DNA of 64,000 nt from assembly GCA_023512835.1 (NCBI GenBank), contig CM042087.1, positions 54,229,897 through 54,293,896 of the forward strand, in the 5' to 3' direction. Below are positions 46,886-57,289 of this stretch, piece after piece. The notes under the pieces were generated by a model. The model saw only the letters and a program-made list of their open reading frames with translations, was not told where the DNA came from and made no database searches. The position numbers and the translations under genes were made by a program. How positions within the stretch are numbered: the stretch's first letter is position 1; each line of letters opens with the position of its first letter. This DNA comes from Taxillus chinensis. Lineage: Eukaryota; Streptophyta; Magnoliopsida; Santalales; Loranthaceae.

Positions 46886-49800
46886 TGTCATCACTGGTTT
46901 TCGTCCGGGCCCGTTTGGGGTGAGCTCAAACTGAACCAATGGTGAGAAATTCTAGAGTCGCCACCAACTGTTTTTGGGGTACAGTTGGATACCCTCTACT
47001 TTGAGTAGTCTTAAGTGTGTGGTCTGCGTTATCCGAGATGGGTTCGGGAGTTGGTTACGTGTAGGGAAGGATTAGCACCCCTACGACTACCCTTTCGGTA
47101 TCTAATTTAGGAGGAGGAGGTTTTATTTTATTTATACTGCCATAGCTGGGTTAAGTTTCCTAAAAAGTCTATGATTTTTATTTAGCTAAGTTATTTATTA
47201 AAGTCATGGTTAAAATGGATTTATCCTAAATTTCTAAAAAGGAATCCTAAAAATTTTTGGTTTTTGTTTGAAGTGGAGAATGAGATCCTAGGGATTGGTT
47301 TTGGTTTTTGGTTTTGCTTTTGGAAATTGAAGTCCTAGACAAATGATTTTTGTTTCTTTTTCCTTTGGTTTTTTTTTTTTAGAAAACATACATTTTTTGT
47401 TTTTTTTTGTTTTTTTGTTTTTGTTTTGTTTTTTTGTTTTTTTTGTTTTTTGTTTTTTTGTAAAAAACGTTTTGTTTTGTTTTGCTTCATTTTTCTGTTT
47501 TTTTTGTTTTTGTTTTTCTTTTGTTTTGTTTGGGAATTGAAATACTAATTTTGGGTTTTTTTTTCGGTTCAAAACAATGAAACGTCTTTTTTGCTTTAAA
47601 ACATGAAAAAGCATTTTTTGTTTGTTTTTGTTTTATCCTTTTTTTGTTTTGTTTTTTTGTTTTTGTGAACCCAAAATCTTAAAGCAAATGTAGGAATATA
47701 TGCATGAAAATAAAAGCGTGAAGTGTGTGGTTATGGCATCCACAAAAGAAAAAGCAAATCACTCTTTTTTTTTTTCATCTTCTCCTTTTGCTCTCTCTTT
47801 TCTTTCTTTGTTGTTTTTTTTATTTGCTATACTTTACATCTTACAATATACATATATACAAAGGAAAGTGAAATACAAAGGAAACATGACGCAACAAATA
47901 AAATAAAAAAAAGGAAAAGAAATGCAAAGAAGTATTAAGAATTACATCAAAATCAATGTAAATAAGCTGAAAAGTAATAAGAGCTAAACCGACTTTGGGG
48001 CTTGCAACACCAACCTTCTGTTTGAGCTTCTGTCGACACTGATAGTTACTTGCTCAAATTGGAACCAACCGATCTGGCAGCGGGATTTGTGGAGAGGCTT
48101 TCCTAGTATTTGGAGGCTAAAGTGATTTTTTGAAGCTAAGATTTCCTGGTATCTGGCAATAATCAAAGTGGGCGTGGGAGGCAGGGGTAGGAGAAAGAAT
48201 TGGGAACTGGTTTTCCTGTTTCTTTTGCTGAAAACGCAGAAAGAGAGGGCTGAAATTGGAGTTGTTTTTTTGTGTTTTACTTTTGCTAAAAAAAAACAAA
48301 CCAGAACGAGATAAGAGAGAAATGGGATAAAGGGGAAACGTGTGATTGCAGGATAGCAACAAGATTGGGCAATTTTGTTGGGTGTGATTCCTATTTATCC
48401 TCTTTGTTTTCTCTCTTTTCACGCGGGGAGGAATTTGGGATTCTACTCTCCCTCTTTTTTTCTTTTTTTTTTGCAGGGAAGAAGCTGACGGGATCTGGTT
48501 TTTTTTATTTTGGGACCCAACTCTCTGTTTTTTGTTTCTTTGGTTTTTGCGCTGGGATGAGGAATAGCAGCAGGTTTCAATAATGAAGGGTCTCTCTGTG
48601 TCTTTCTCTTCTTTTTTTTTTGGTTTGAACCCTCCTTTTTTCTAACGAATTTTTTTTCTCTCCCCAGAATCTCTCTCTTGCGCTGGGACGATGAGGGCTC
48701 TTTTTAAAGTGCTGCAGAAGAGTTTTTTGGCGGATTGTCATAATTGCTGCATTATTTGATGTAGTATTTTAATTTGTAGGTTTTAATGCCTTGTCGGGAG
48801 GACGGCGTGTGCGGGAAACAGGGCAGCTCGTGATTGCCTTTTTTCAAGTTTGTATTTTAGCAAGACATGTGACCGACAGGTCGTTAAGAAATGATTCTTT
48901 GTTAGGTGGCCAGCGCAGAAGATGAACCCCGTGAACGACCAGCGAGAAAAATAAGCCAGTGAGGAGGTCAGCGGGAAAAATCAGCTAAGGCAAAAAAAAA
49001 ACAGGGTCGGAGGTTCGAAGTGTCGGCAGGTCGGAGCGTCGGCGGTCGGGGTCGGCAGGTCGGCCTGGTGGGTCGAATTTCGGTGGGGCAAAAGTCAACG
49101 GTCAATGGGTCGAAGTGTCGGCAGGGTCGAAGGTCAATGGTCAATGGGCCAAAAACTTACTGGTATTGCAGGTCAAGGTTCGAAGGTCGGAGTGTCGGCA
49201 GGTCGAAAGCGTCGTAAGTCGGCGTCGTAAGTCGCGAGCGTCGTAAGTCGCGGGTCGAAGCGTCGGCAGCGAGGCTTCGAGGGTCGAAGGTGGAAGGCGT
49301 ACGGGTACCGTGGGTCGAAGGTCGGAGTGTCGGCAGCGAGGCTTCGAGGCTTCGAGGCTCCGAGGCTTCGATGCTTCGAGGCTTTAGGGCTTCGAGGCTT
49401 CGAGCTTCGGGGCTTCGAGGCTTCGAAGGTCAACGGGTCGCAGTGTCGGCAGGTCAATGGTCAATGGTCAACGGTCAACCCCGAAGTTTTTTTTTTTAAC
49501 TTTTAATTACCTTTTTACCCCCAACAAAAATGCAAAAATGGATAACCTTCCAGGAATTGTTTGGGGAGATCCGTATTCGCCCACATAGGCATTTTGAAGA
49601 GTTTCGCATGATCACTTTTGCGGGCAGTTTGACCAGGGGCATTGACCGTCTTTTGGCAAGTTTGACTTTTTCCAACGAAAGTTGTTTTGGCCATAACTTC
49701 TTCATTTTAAGTCCGATTTGAGCTCGGTCAAGTGCGTTGGTCTCCAATTTTCCTCCTCCATCACCTGGTGTTGGTCTTGGGACGCTTCAAGGACTTGTAG

Positions 49801-49984
49801 CAAAAATCATTAATTTTGAACTCCCCTATCCGTGTCAATTGTATCCATCCCGTGCAGATTGGGGTAGACCATTCCTTGGAAGTATGGGATCATTGTGGAC
49901 CTGTTCAACAAGGCATATGGCATGGGCAGAAAGGTATATCAAATGGGGTTAGTATGTCCAACCCGGACAAAATAGGGTCCTACA
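46886..49984 (-). repeat. 3' LTR of Ogre element
   Basis: 3099 bp from TGTCATCACTGG to GGGTCCTACA on the plus strand. It contains the block 'gggaaggattagcacccc', a T-rich (T)nG tract at 47345-47660, and a TCGAAGG/CTTCGAG iterated tract at 49010-49470. Long 'FFCFF'-type frames come from the T-rich tract and are not genes. Confidence 0.92.
49010..49475. repeat. GTCGAAGG / GAGGCTTCGAG array in Ogre LTR
   Basis: First irregular 'aggtcggagtgtcggc' and 'gtcgtaagtcg' words, then a tight array of 'gaggcttc' units (about 49337-49430), then 'ggtcaatggtcaacggtcaa'. The same order occurs at 63530-63990 with different unit numbers. Confidence 0.88.
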
Positions 49985-49997
49985 GCTGCCCCTCTTT
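49985..49997 (-). other. Polypurine tract of Ogre element
   Basis: AAAGAGGGGCAGC on the minus strand directly precedes the LTR start TGTAGGACCC. Confidence 0.85.
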
Positions 49998-50029
49998 GTG
50001 CACTGTTTGTATACAAACAGTGTACAAAG
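49994..50029. repeat. 36-bp near-perfect palindrome beside the PPT
   Basis: The central 22 bp (50001-50022, centre 'tgtatacaaa') are perfectly self-complementary. The arms extend to 36 bp with a single mismatch pair and overlap the polypurine tract by a few bases. Confidence 0.9.
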
Positions 50030-50195
50030 ATAAAAGGGAGTCATTTTGGACGGGTTGGAGCACTTACCTGACTTACCTAGAGGAAGAAGTGAGACGGTTG
50101 GGGTTGGTCCCCGAGAGGGAAAAGGGGCTTCACAGGCCGGTGTGCTTGGATAATACCTTGATGAGGCATCTAAGGCCGCTTGATACCGGAGATTG

Positions 50196-50803
50196 AAAGC
50201 CTACAACAATGACAGGCTTGAACTGAAAAAGAGAAAAGGCCCACAACAATGATGGGCGTGAACTAAAGTTGAAAGGCCCACAGCAACGATAGGCTCGAAT
50301 TGAAAGATGGAAAAAAAAAGGCCCACAACAATGATGGGCTTGAATTAAAACTGAAAGGCCCACAGCAACGATAGGCTCAAATTAAAAATGGAAAAAGGCC
50401 CACAACAATGATGGGCTTGAATTGAAAACGGATAGCCCACAGCAACGATAGGCTTGAATTGAAAATGGACAGCCCACAGCAACGATAGGCTTGAATTGAA
50501 AATAGATAGCCCACAGCAACGATAGGCTTAAAGTGAAAACGGGAAAGCCCACAGCAACGATAGGCTTGAATTGAAAATGGATAGCCCACAGCAACGATAG
50601 GCTTGAATTGAAAAACGGGAAAGCCCACAGCAACGATAGGCTTAAAGTGAAAAATGAAAGGCCAACAGCAACGATAGGCTCAAAGTGAAAAATGGGATAA
50701 GCCCACAGCAATGATAGGCTTAAAGTGAAAACGGAAAAGCCCACAGCAACGATAGGCTTAAATTAAAAAATGGAAAGCCCTACAGCAACGATAGGCTTAA
50801 ACT
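50196..50803 (-). repeat. Minisatellite in Ogre 3' UTR, 16 units of ~38 bp
   Basis: Sixteen head-to-tail units each contain 'gcccacagcaacgatagg' or the variant 'gcccacaacaatgatggg', followed by 'cttgaattgaaaa' or 'cttaaagtgaaaa'. Units are 36-43 bp. The left part alternates the two variants; the right part has only the first. Frames through it read as FKPIVAVG repeats but are not coding. Confidence 0.93.
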
Positions 50804-51994
50804 GGAAAGACTTGTTGGAGACATCAAATGGTATTTGGAGGAATGCTTGAAGGAATTGGTGAGTTTGGGAAGTAACCCAATTTAAGCTCCCTCTACGAGT
50901 TCACTCAAGGAGATCGCTCTACGAGGTGACCCAAAATGGGAAAAGTTTGTCAATTGCCAAAAGGGATATGCTTAGAGCTTGGGGAAATTGCAAAGAAAGA
51001 GTTGCACAGTTAAACGAAGAAAGCTAGGATAGCTTGAAGGGAAGTTTGCTGAATATGAGCTCCTAGGATCTCCAGGGGCAGCAAAATTCCTGCAATTACA
51101 GAGCATGTTGAATGTATGCCAATGATGCATGGACTGCAATGTGCTGTATGCGGGGGGTGCATAAACCTCAACTTGTGGTGAAATATGATGCAATGTGATG
51201 CCATGCGATGTACCACTGAGGGTTTGGCTGTTGTTGGAGAGGTTGGCTAACATTCAACTTGTTGGGGAACAATGTTCTCTTTGGATGGAAAGTCCGTCCT
51301 GTCTTTGCTGGGGAACTCCCTGTTGTGCATGAAGGGTCTGTTAAATTTCGTTTCGCCATATTGAGGAGCTTGGTTTGACGCCTTCTCTGGGGATAATGAT
51401 ATCTCGTAGAGATATGAGTACTCCGAGTTGGGGGCTTTAAGTTGTTTGGGGATTTGGAGCTTGGCCCTACTCATAAGGCAATGCTAGAAGAGTTTACTGG
51501 GGATTTAAGATGTTCTACTTAAATGTGAAATGAAGAAGATGTAACATGATTAAAGAGATAAAAAGATTTTTGCTGGTCTAATTCCACAAAACATATTTAT
51601 ATCATAAAAAGTGTCCTATTGTCATAATCTGATAAATAGAATCACAAGTCTTCAAAAGCATAATGTACAAATTTGATTCGAGTGTGCCGCAGGTTTGACC
51701 AAGTCTTCCACTGTTTGCAGTCGCTGTTTTTTGGATGATGTTGTCTCTACTGCTTGCAACGGACCCTATTTGTTGTGGTCCTAATCCTTTCAGTTTCTGA
51801 CTGATTTCACCCTTCAAGATTTATTGTTGGCTTTGTATTTTACCCTTGGTGCCCTTTCGGGTTTTCACCAAGTCCGCCTTTATTTTCTTTTTTTGTCTTT
51901 TGTTGGAGCTTTGTATTTTACCCTTGGTGCCCTTTCGGGTTTTCACCAAGTCCGCTCATTGCAAGAAAGAGAATCTGGTTGGGAGGCATGAGAG
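50804..51994 (-). other. Ogre 3' UTR, remainder
   Basis: Non-coding between integrase and the minisatellite. It includes a direct duplication of 'cccttggtgccctttcgggt' and 'tttcaccaagtccgc' near 51841-51875 and 51919-51953, offset about 78 bp. Confidence 0.75.
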
Positions 51995-53105
51995 TTAAGC
52001 ATAAAACTTTTTGACGGCATCGCTATTCACCTGGATTAGGAAGCTCGTCTCCGTCCATTTTGGCAAGGATCATTGCGCCTCCCGAGAATGCTTTTTTCAC
52101 AACATATGGGCCTTCATAATTGGGATTCCACTTGCCTCTATGGTCATGTTGAATTGGTAAGATCTTCTTAAGGACAAGATCACCCTCTTGAAAACTTCGG
52201 GCTTCACCCTTTTATTGTAATTGTTCATCATTCTCTCGTTGATACAATTGTCCTCTGCAAACGTCGCCAAGCGCTTGCCTTCAATTAAATTCAACCGCTC
52301 ATAACGACTTTGGACCCATTCCGCTTCTTCGAGCCGAGTATCCTTAAGTATTCGGAGGGAAGGTATCTCCCCTTCGACCAGGTAGAACTACTTCCATGCC
52401 GTAGACCAAAGAAAACGGAGTTGCCCCGGTCGATGTACGCACTGAGGTACGGTAAGCATGCAAAGCGTAAGGTAGCTTCTCGTGCCAATCTCTGTATGTT
52501 TCAGTCATCTTTCTGATAATATTTTTGATGTTCTTGTTGGCTGCCTCGACTGCTCCATTCATCTTTGGGCGATAGGGGGTTGAGTTGCGGTGTTGAATTT
52601 TGTATGTTTCGCACAACCTCCCTATCATCCGGCTGTTCAAATTGGCGGCATTGTCCGTTATGATCTGCTCGGGAAGACCATATCGGCATATGATGTTGTT
52701 CCGTATAAATCAAAGTACCACAACTTGTGTGACATTAAAGTATGATGCTGCTTCCACCCACTTGGTGAAATAATCAATGGTTACCAAAATGAAACAATGA
52801 CCATTAGAAGCTTTTGGAGATATTGGTCCGATAACGTCAATGCCCCAAAGTGAGAACGGCCACGGGGAGACCATCACATGCAGTTTAGATGGTGGTACTT
52901 GGATCTTATCGCCATAAATTTGACACTTGAGGCATTTGCGCACATATTCAATGCAATCTTTTTCCATAGTGACCCAATAGTAGCCCATTCCCATGATTTG
53001 TCTTATTAATGCGTGTCCGTTTGCATACGAACCACATTCCCCTTCGTGCACTTCTTTCATGATTTGTGTTGATTCTTCTTTTGCCACACACCGCAATAGC
53101 ACCAT
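51995..53105 (-). pseudogene. Ogre integrase
   Basis: The 131-residue frame from 53105 gives the HHCC zinc finger (His20, His31, Cys58, Cys61), then SLWGIDVIGP with the first catalytic Asp and VTIDYFTKWVEA. After a stop near 52710 the core continues as IITDN and GAVEAANKNIKN (second Asp and Glu of the DDE triad) in 52640-52344, with HAYRTSVRTSTGATPFSLVYG. The C-terminal part (52294-52097) includes YNKRVKPEVF, and the end VKKFYA precedes the stop at 51995. All three catalytic residues are present, but at least three frame breaks prevent a full protein. Confidence 0.88.
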
Positions 53106-54160
53106 GTCGTGGTTTCTCTTATACGGAATTGAGCCATCAATATAATAGTTGGATGCTGACCTTCGGATATTTCTCTTATCAGTTCGGTGGCCTCTGCTGA
53201 GTATTCTTGCTTAAGCAAATATTGTTTGACGTCCTCAAACCAAGGTTTTTCTTCAGCATGTCCTTCAATGGCCATGCAATGTGCAGGAGCATCTTGTATA
53301 TGGATATCGAAAGACTGAACTTTCAACTTTGTGTCTAGTCGAAGGAGGGAGGCTAGAGTTGCCAGCGCGTCAGGGAGCTGGTTGCATTTTCTGGGCATAT
53401 GTTCAAATGTGATGTTTTCGAATTGCTCGGCTAACTCTGTAACATATTTCCGATATGGGATTAATTTGTGGTTTCGAGTCTCCCATTCACCCCTTACTTG
53501 AAAAATGATGAGTGCCGAATCGCCGAACACTCGTAATTTTTTTATTCCTTTGTGAATGGCTTCTTGAAGTCCCATCACACAAGCCTCATACTCTGCCACA
53601 TTGTTTGTACAAGGGAAGGTTAGCTTTGCCGCCATGGGGAAATGTTCGCCTCTTGGGGATATCAAGATGGCCCCAACACCGTGACCTAAAAGACTGGAGG
53701 CTCCATCGAACCACATCGTCCATATGTCTGATACCTCGGCTGAAATGATGTTGATGTGCTCATCCGGGAAGCCAATAGTCATGGGCTCAAAGTCTTCCAA
53801 CGCTCTATCTGCCAAATAGTCAGCTATTGCACTTCCTTTTATGGCCTTTTGAGGTATGTAGATGATATCGTACTCTGAGAGGATCAACTGCCACTTGAAA
53901 TCAGAGATGGATGGCTTTTCCAAGAGATATTTGAGCGGATCATGCCTTGAAATCAGCCAAGTAGTATGATAAAGAGTGTATAGCCTCAATCTTCTCGTTA
54001 TCCAGACAAGAGCACAACATGTCTTCTCCAAGGGTGTGTAGTTTTCTTCATTAATGGTGAACTTCTTGCTGAGGTAATAAATGGCCTGCTCCTTCTTACC
54101 TGTAGAGTCGTGTTGCCCCAAGACGCAACCCATTGCTGACTCCTGAACGGTCAAGTACAA
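53057..54160 (-). pseudogene. Ogre dual RNase H region
   Basis: A long 367-residue frame. Residues about 1-110 are the standard gypsy RNase H end (GCVLGQHD, AIYYLSKKF, NYTPLEKTCCALVW, TWLISRHDPLKYLLEKP). Residues about 147-270 are a second, archaeal-type RNase H with MWFDGASS, NNVAEYEACVMGL, LRVFGDSALI and NQLPDALATLA, carrying its Asp/Glu/Asp/Asp residues. A second RNase H is diagnostic of the Tat lineage. The frame stays open for more than 1.1 kb, the longest surviving frame of the element. Confidence 0.92.
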
Positions 54161-54348
54161 GATCGAGGTCTATCCAGGTCTTGGTGGGACCAAAATAGGT
54201 GGATCGGACAGATATTGCTTGATCTTGTCAAAAGCTTCTTGACACTTGTCATTCCAAATTTCTCGGGTTGTTCTTTCGTAAAGTCTTGAAAATGGGTTCA
54301 CATGTGGTCATCACTGGGAAATAAATCGGGCAATATAATTCGGTCGCC

Positions 54349-55024
54349 CTAGGAATCCTCTAACCTCCTTGATGGTCCGTGGCGGCGGCATCTCTTGGAT
54401 AGCTCGAACTTTATCCTGGATCGATTTCCACTCCTTTTTGGCTCACAATGAAACCCAACAGCTTTTCCCGACATGGCTCCGAAAGTGCACTTTTCGGGGT
54501 TCAATTTCGATTGATATTTCCGTAGCCTGTTGAAGAGCTTGCGGAGTACTTCAATATGATCTTCGGTGCTTCGAGATTTGGCTATCATGTCGTCCACATA
54601 TACCTCGACTTCTTTGTGCATCATGTCATGGAATAGGGTCACCATGGCTCGCCGATAGGTTGCCCCCGCATTCCTCGAGGCCAAAAGGCATCACGTTATA
54701 GCAAAAGGTGCCCCAAAGTGTCGTGAATGTGGTCCTCTCTTTGTGTTCGGGGGCCATACGAATTTGATTATAGCCCGAGAAACCATCCATGAAGGAGAAT
54801 AGGGCATGTTTTGTTGTATTATCCACTAAGGTGTCAATATGAGGAAGCGGGAAGTTGTCTTTCGGACTGGCCCAATTCGGATCTCTATAGTCGACACACA
54901 TGCGTACTTTGCCCCCTTTCTTTGGTACTGGTACAACATTAGCGACCCATTCTGGATAGTGGGAGACACTTAGGAAACCTGCATCCCATTGCTTTTTGAC
55001 TTCTTCTTTAATTTTTAGTATCAT
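54349..55024 (-). pseudogene. Ogre reverse transcriptase, frameshifted
   Basis: The first frame (55024-54626) carries VVPVPKKGGKVRMCVDYRD, PLPHIDTLVD, FSFMDGFSGYNQI and TTLWGTFCYNVMPFGL. One extra base near 54668 shifts the second frame (54684-54349), which holds NAGATYRRAM and the catalytic YVDDMIAKS (54600-54589), then LNPEKCTFG. A further break near 54440 separates the RT thumb from RNase H. Domain order matches gypsy pol. Confidence 0.9.
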
Positions 55025-55453
55025 CTCCTGGCCTCATTCTTCGCAATTTCGCCGTCTACCGGCTCGCACTCTGGCTTCACGGGTATGCGATGTTGCACTA
55101 TATCCGTGTCTAACCCGGGCATATCTTGGTATGACCATGCAAAAATGTCGATGTAGCTTCTTAACGGCTCGATTAACTTCCTCCCGATGTCGGTAGCTAT
55201 CAAAGACCCCACCCTCAATTCTTTTGGTTCAATTGTCGTCCCCAAATTCACTGTTTCTATGGGGTCTTCACTTGGAACGGATAAACGGTCTTCCCTTTCC
55301 AATAGGCGTATAATCTCCCCTGGTAGCTCAGGTGTCTCTTCTATCTCATTCTCATCGGCTTCAAACACGGGCTGCTCCCGGTTTGGACTTTGGTCAAACC
55401 TTTGGCATCTCGCTTCGCTTTCGCATACTATGTTTTCATTGACATTGTGATAC
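55021..55453 (-). pseudogene. Ogre pre-RT linker exon
   Basis: The minus frame reads YHNVNENIVCESEARCQRF, an acidic stretch ETPELPGEIIRLLEREDR, ETVNLGT and DIFAWSYQDMPGLDTDIVQH, the conserved linker that leads into RT in Tat/Ogre elements. It begins right after an AG acceptor, see the candidate intron. Confidence 0.8.
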
Positions 55454-55632
55454 CTGTTTATAAGAGAATGACAAGTCGGTAACCAAATATGATATGCATA
55501 TGTGATGAATGGAATGCACCATGAAAGATTTAAAAAACACGTTTTATTGGAAGGTTTAAGGAAAGACAAATGTTCACGACTTCAAAGTACATTAGAATAG
55601 AATACATTAAATCCCAGGTAACCCGTAAGCAT
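55454..55632 (-). other. Candidate intron region between protease and RT
   Basis: The protease frame stops at 55632 after NNWTSLDLPIM. The next coding stretch starts at 55453, after a pyrimidine-containing run ending 'cttataaacag' (minus strand), a good acceptor. Ogre elements are known to splice an intron at exactly this place. The donor could not be fixed. Confidence 0.45.
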
Positions 55633-56799
55633 TACATTATGGGGAGGTCCAGGCTGGTCCAATTGTTCAAAGGCTGGTTGGGATCCTCTCGCACTAGCTG
55701 AACCATCTCGCTTGGTGCATGCTCATTTATGTCCAGGACGGCTACGGTCCCCGTCTTGGGCTTAGGTTGGCTCTTGTGGATAAACCCTCCACTTCGGAAT
55801 GTAACATTCAAAGGGGGAAAGCTTCTCCTTTCTTCTTGTACTGGCCTTTTCTACAATCTTGCCATTCGACTTCCCTCTTCTTGATAGCTTCTCTCCGTCC
55901 GTCGGCTTTTGTAGGGACGTAGCCTAGCCCAAACTTTTCGGTATTTTCTCGGATAGTCAGGGGTTTCTAAATCCCCCGAGCCGTCAGGCCTAATCCTTGC
56001 CCCGGTTTGTACCCTTGTTTGATCATAGTGGCTGCCACCATTTTTGCCGCCTTCGAGAGATGATGGTCCAGGGGCAGAAGCGACATTCACCATCTCAAAG
56101 GCCCGATAGGAGCATTCCCGGCACATCTTCGTTGCTTTCAATATAAGGAACGATGCCGGTTTGGTGACGAAGAAACTTGTCTCGCCAGGAGATGCAAATG
56201 AGCTGGTCCCCCATTGCAAACTTCACCTTCCTGGTGGAGACTTGATGGCACCGCTCTGCCATGTGAATCCAGGGTCTTCCCAACAAACAGGTATGTCTGG
56301 CGTGATGTCCATTACCCGAAATTCCACCATAAAAGTAGTTGGCCCAATCATGAGTGGAATATCTAGAGTTCCCACCATGTCACGCTTTCCTCCATCGAAT
56401 GCCCGTACCTTCATCGTACAGGGACGCATATAGGACGCGTCAATTGAAAGTTGCTGCAGTATATGCAAGGGCATAATGTTCAAGGCCGAGCCGTTGTCAA
56501 TGAGTACGCGGGCTATGGTGTGCTCTTTGCACTTGACCGTGATGTGCAAAGCTTTTATATGTCCTTTCCCTTCCTGGGGTAGCTCATCATCTCCAAAGCT
56601 AATTACATTATTCAGGATGAGGTTCCTGGTGAGTCCATCCACATTCGCGGCCGAGATGGTTGGAGGAACGTAGGCTTGGCTTAGAACCTTCGATGAGTGC
56701 TTCCCGGTGAGGTTGGGAATCCATCATTAATGAGAGCAAGGAGATGCGAGCCGGTTTCCGACTTAATTGATCCACAATATTATACTCGCTCTGCTTCAT
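55632..56799 (-). pseudogene. Ogre protease region
   Basis: Frame pieces read SEYNIVDQL then KPARISLLSLMMDSQPHR (56799-56608), HIKALHITVKCKEHTIARVL with the active-site motif LIDNGSALNIMP (about 56490-56504), VRAFDGGKRDMVG, FMVEFRVMDI, LGRPWIHM and VKFAMGDQLICI (56286-56095), then YRAFEMVNVAS and the tail LNNWTSLDLPIM. DNGS instead of DTGS at the active site is usual in this lineage. At least three frame breaks are present. Confidence 0.85.
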
Positions 56800-57289
56800 G
56801 AGCTTCAGAAATTCTGTGGTTTCTTCTTTAGTGATCGGTGTTCCCTTCTTTGTTGCTTCCAGTGTAGGCTCAATGTCTTGTTCTACCGTTTTTTCTTTCC
56901 TTGCTTTGTCAACTATCTCAGGGGCGTAAGCCCGACCGCTCCTGGTCTTCTTTTCTCGCTATAGCGGTGGCCCCCTGAACTACCTCACAGATTATAGTTC
57001 CACGGGACTGCATTATCCGTCTTGTAGGAGAAAGGGGCAGGCACCCGTATAGTGAGAGATGTGATTCCATGAGGCGATGGCGGGATTTCCGGAGTCTTGA
57101 CATTCAAGACAAGGGGGGTTGGCACCCATGACGGTGTGTATGACACGTCTTTTTGAATCATGTGGCTTTGATCGCCTATCTCTTCGTGGAGAATTCGATC
57201 ATCCTTTGGTCCATGAGTTTTTGCACCACCTCGAAAACTCGGTACATTCCGTGATGTCATGTCCCCGTGACATCTTGTGATAAGGGCAT

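Noticed and set aside
47288..47614. ORFs rich in Phe/Cys or Lys/Asn in the Ogre LTR, also at 61864-62183
   Set aside because: They are translations of a (T)nG low-complexity tract in the LTR, not proteins.
50196..50803. Regular repeat array resembling a CRISPR array
   Set aside because: Units are contiguous with no unique spacers, the context is a plant retrotransposon and no cas genes exist. It is a minisatellite.
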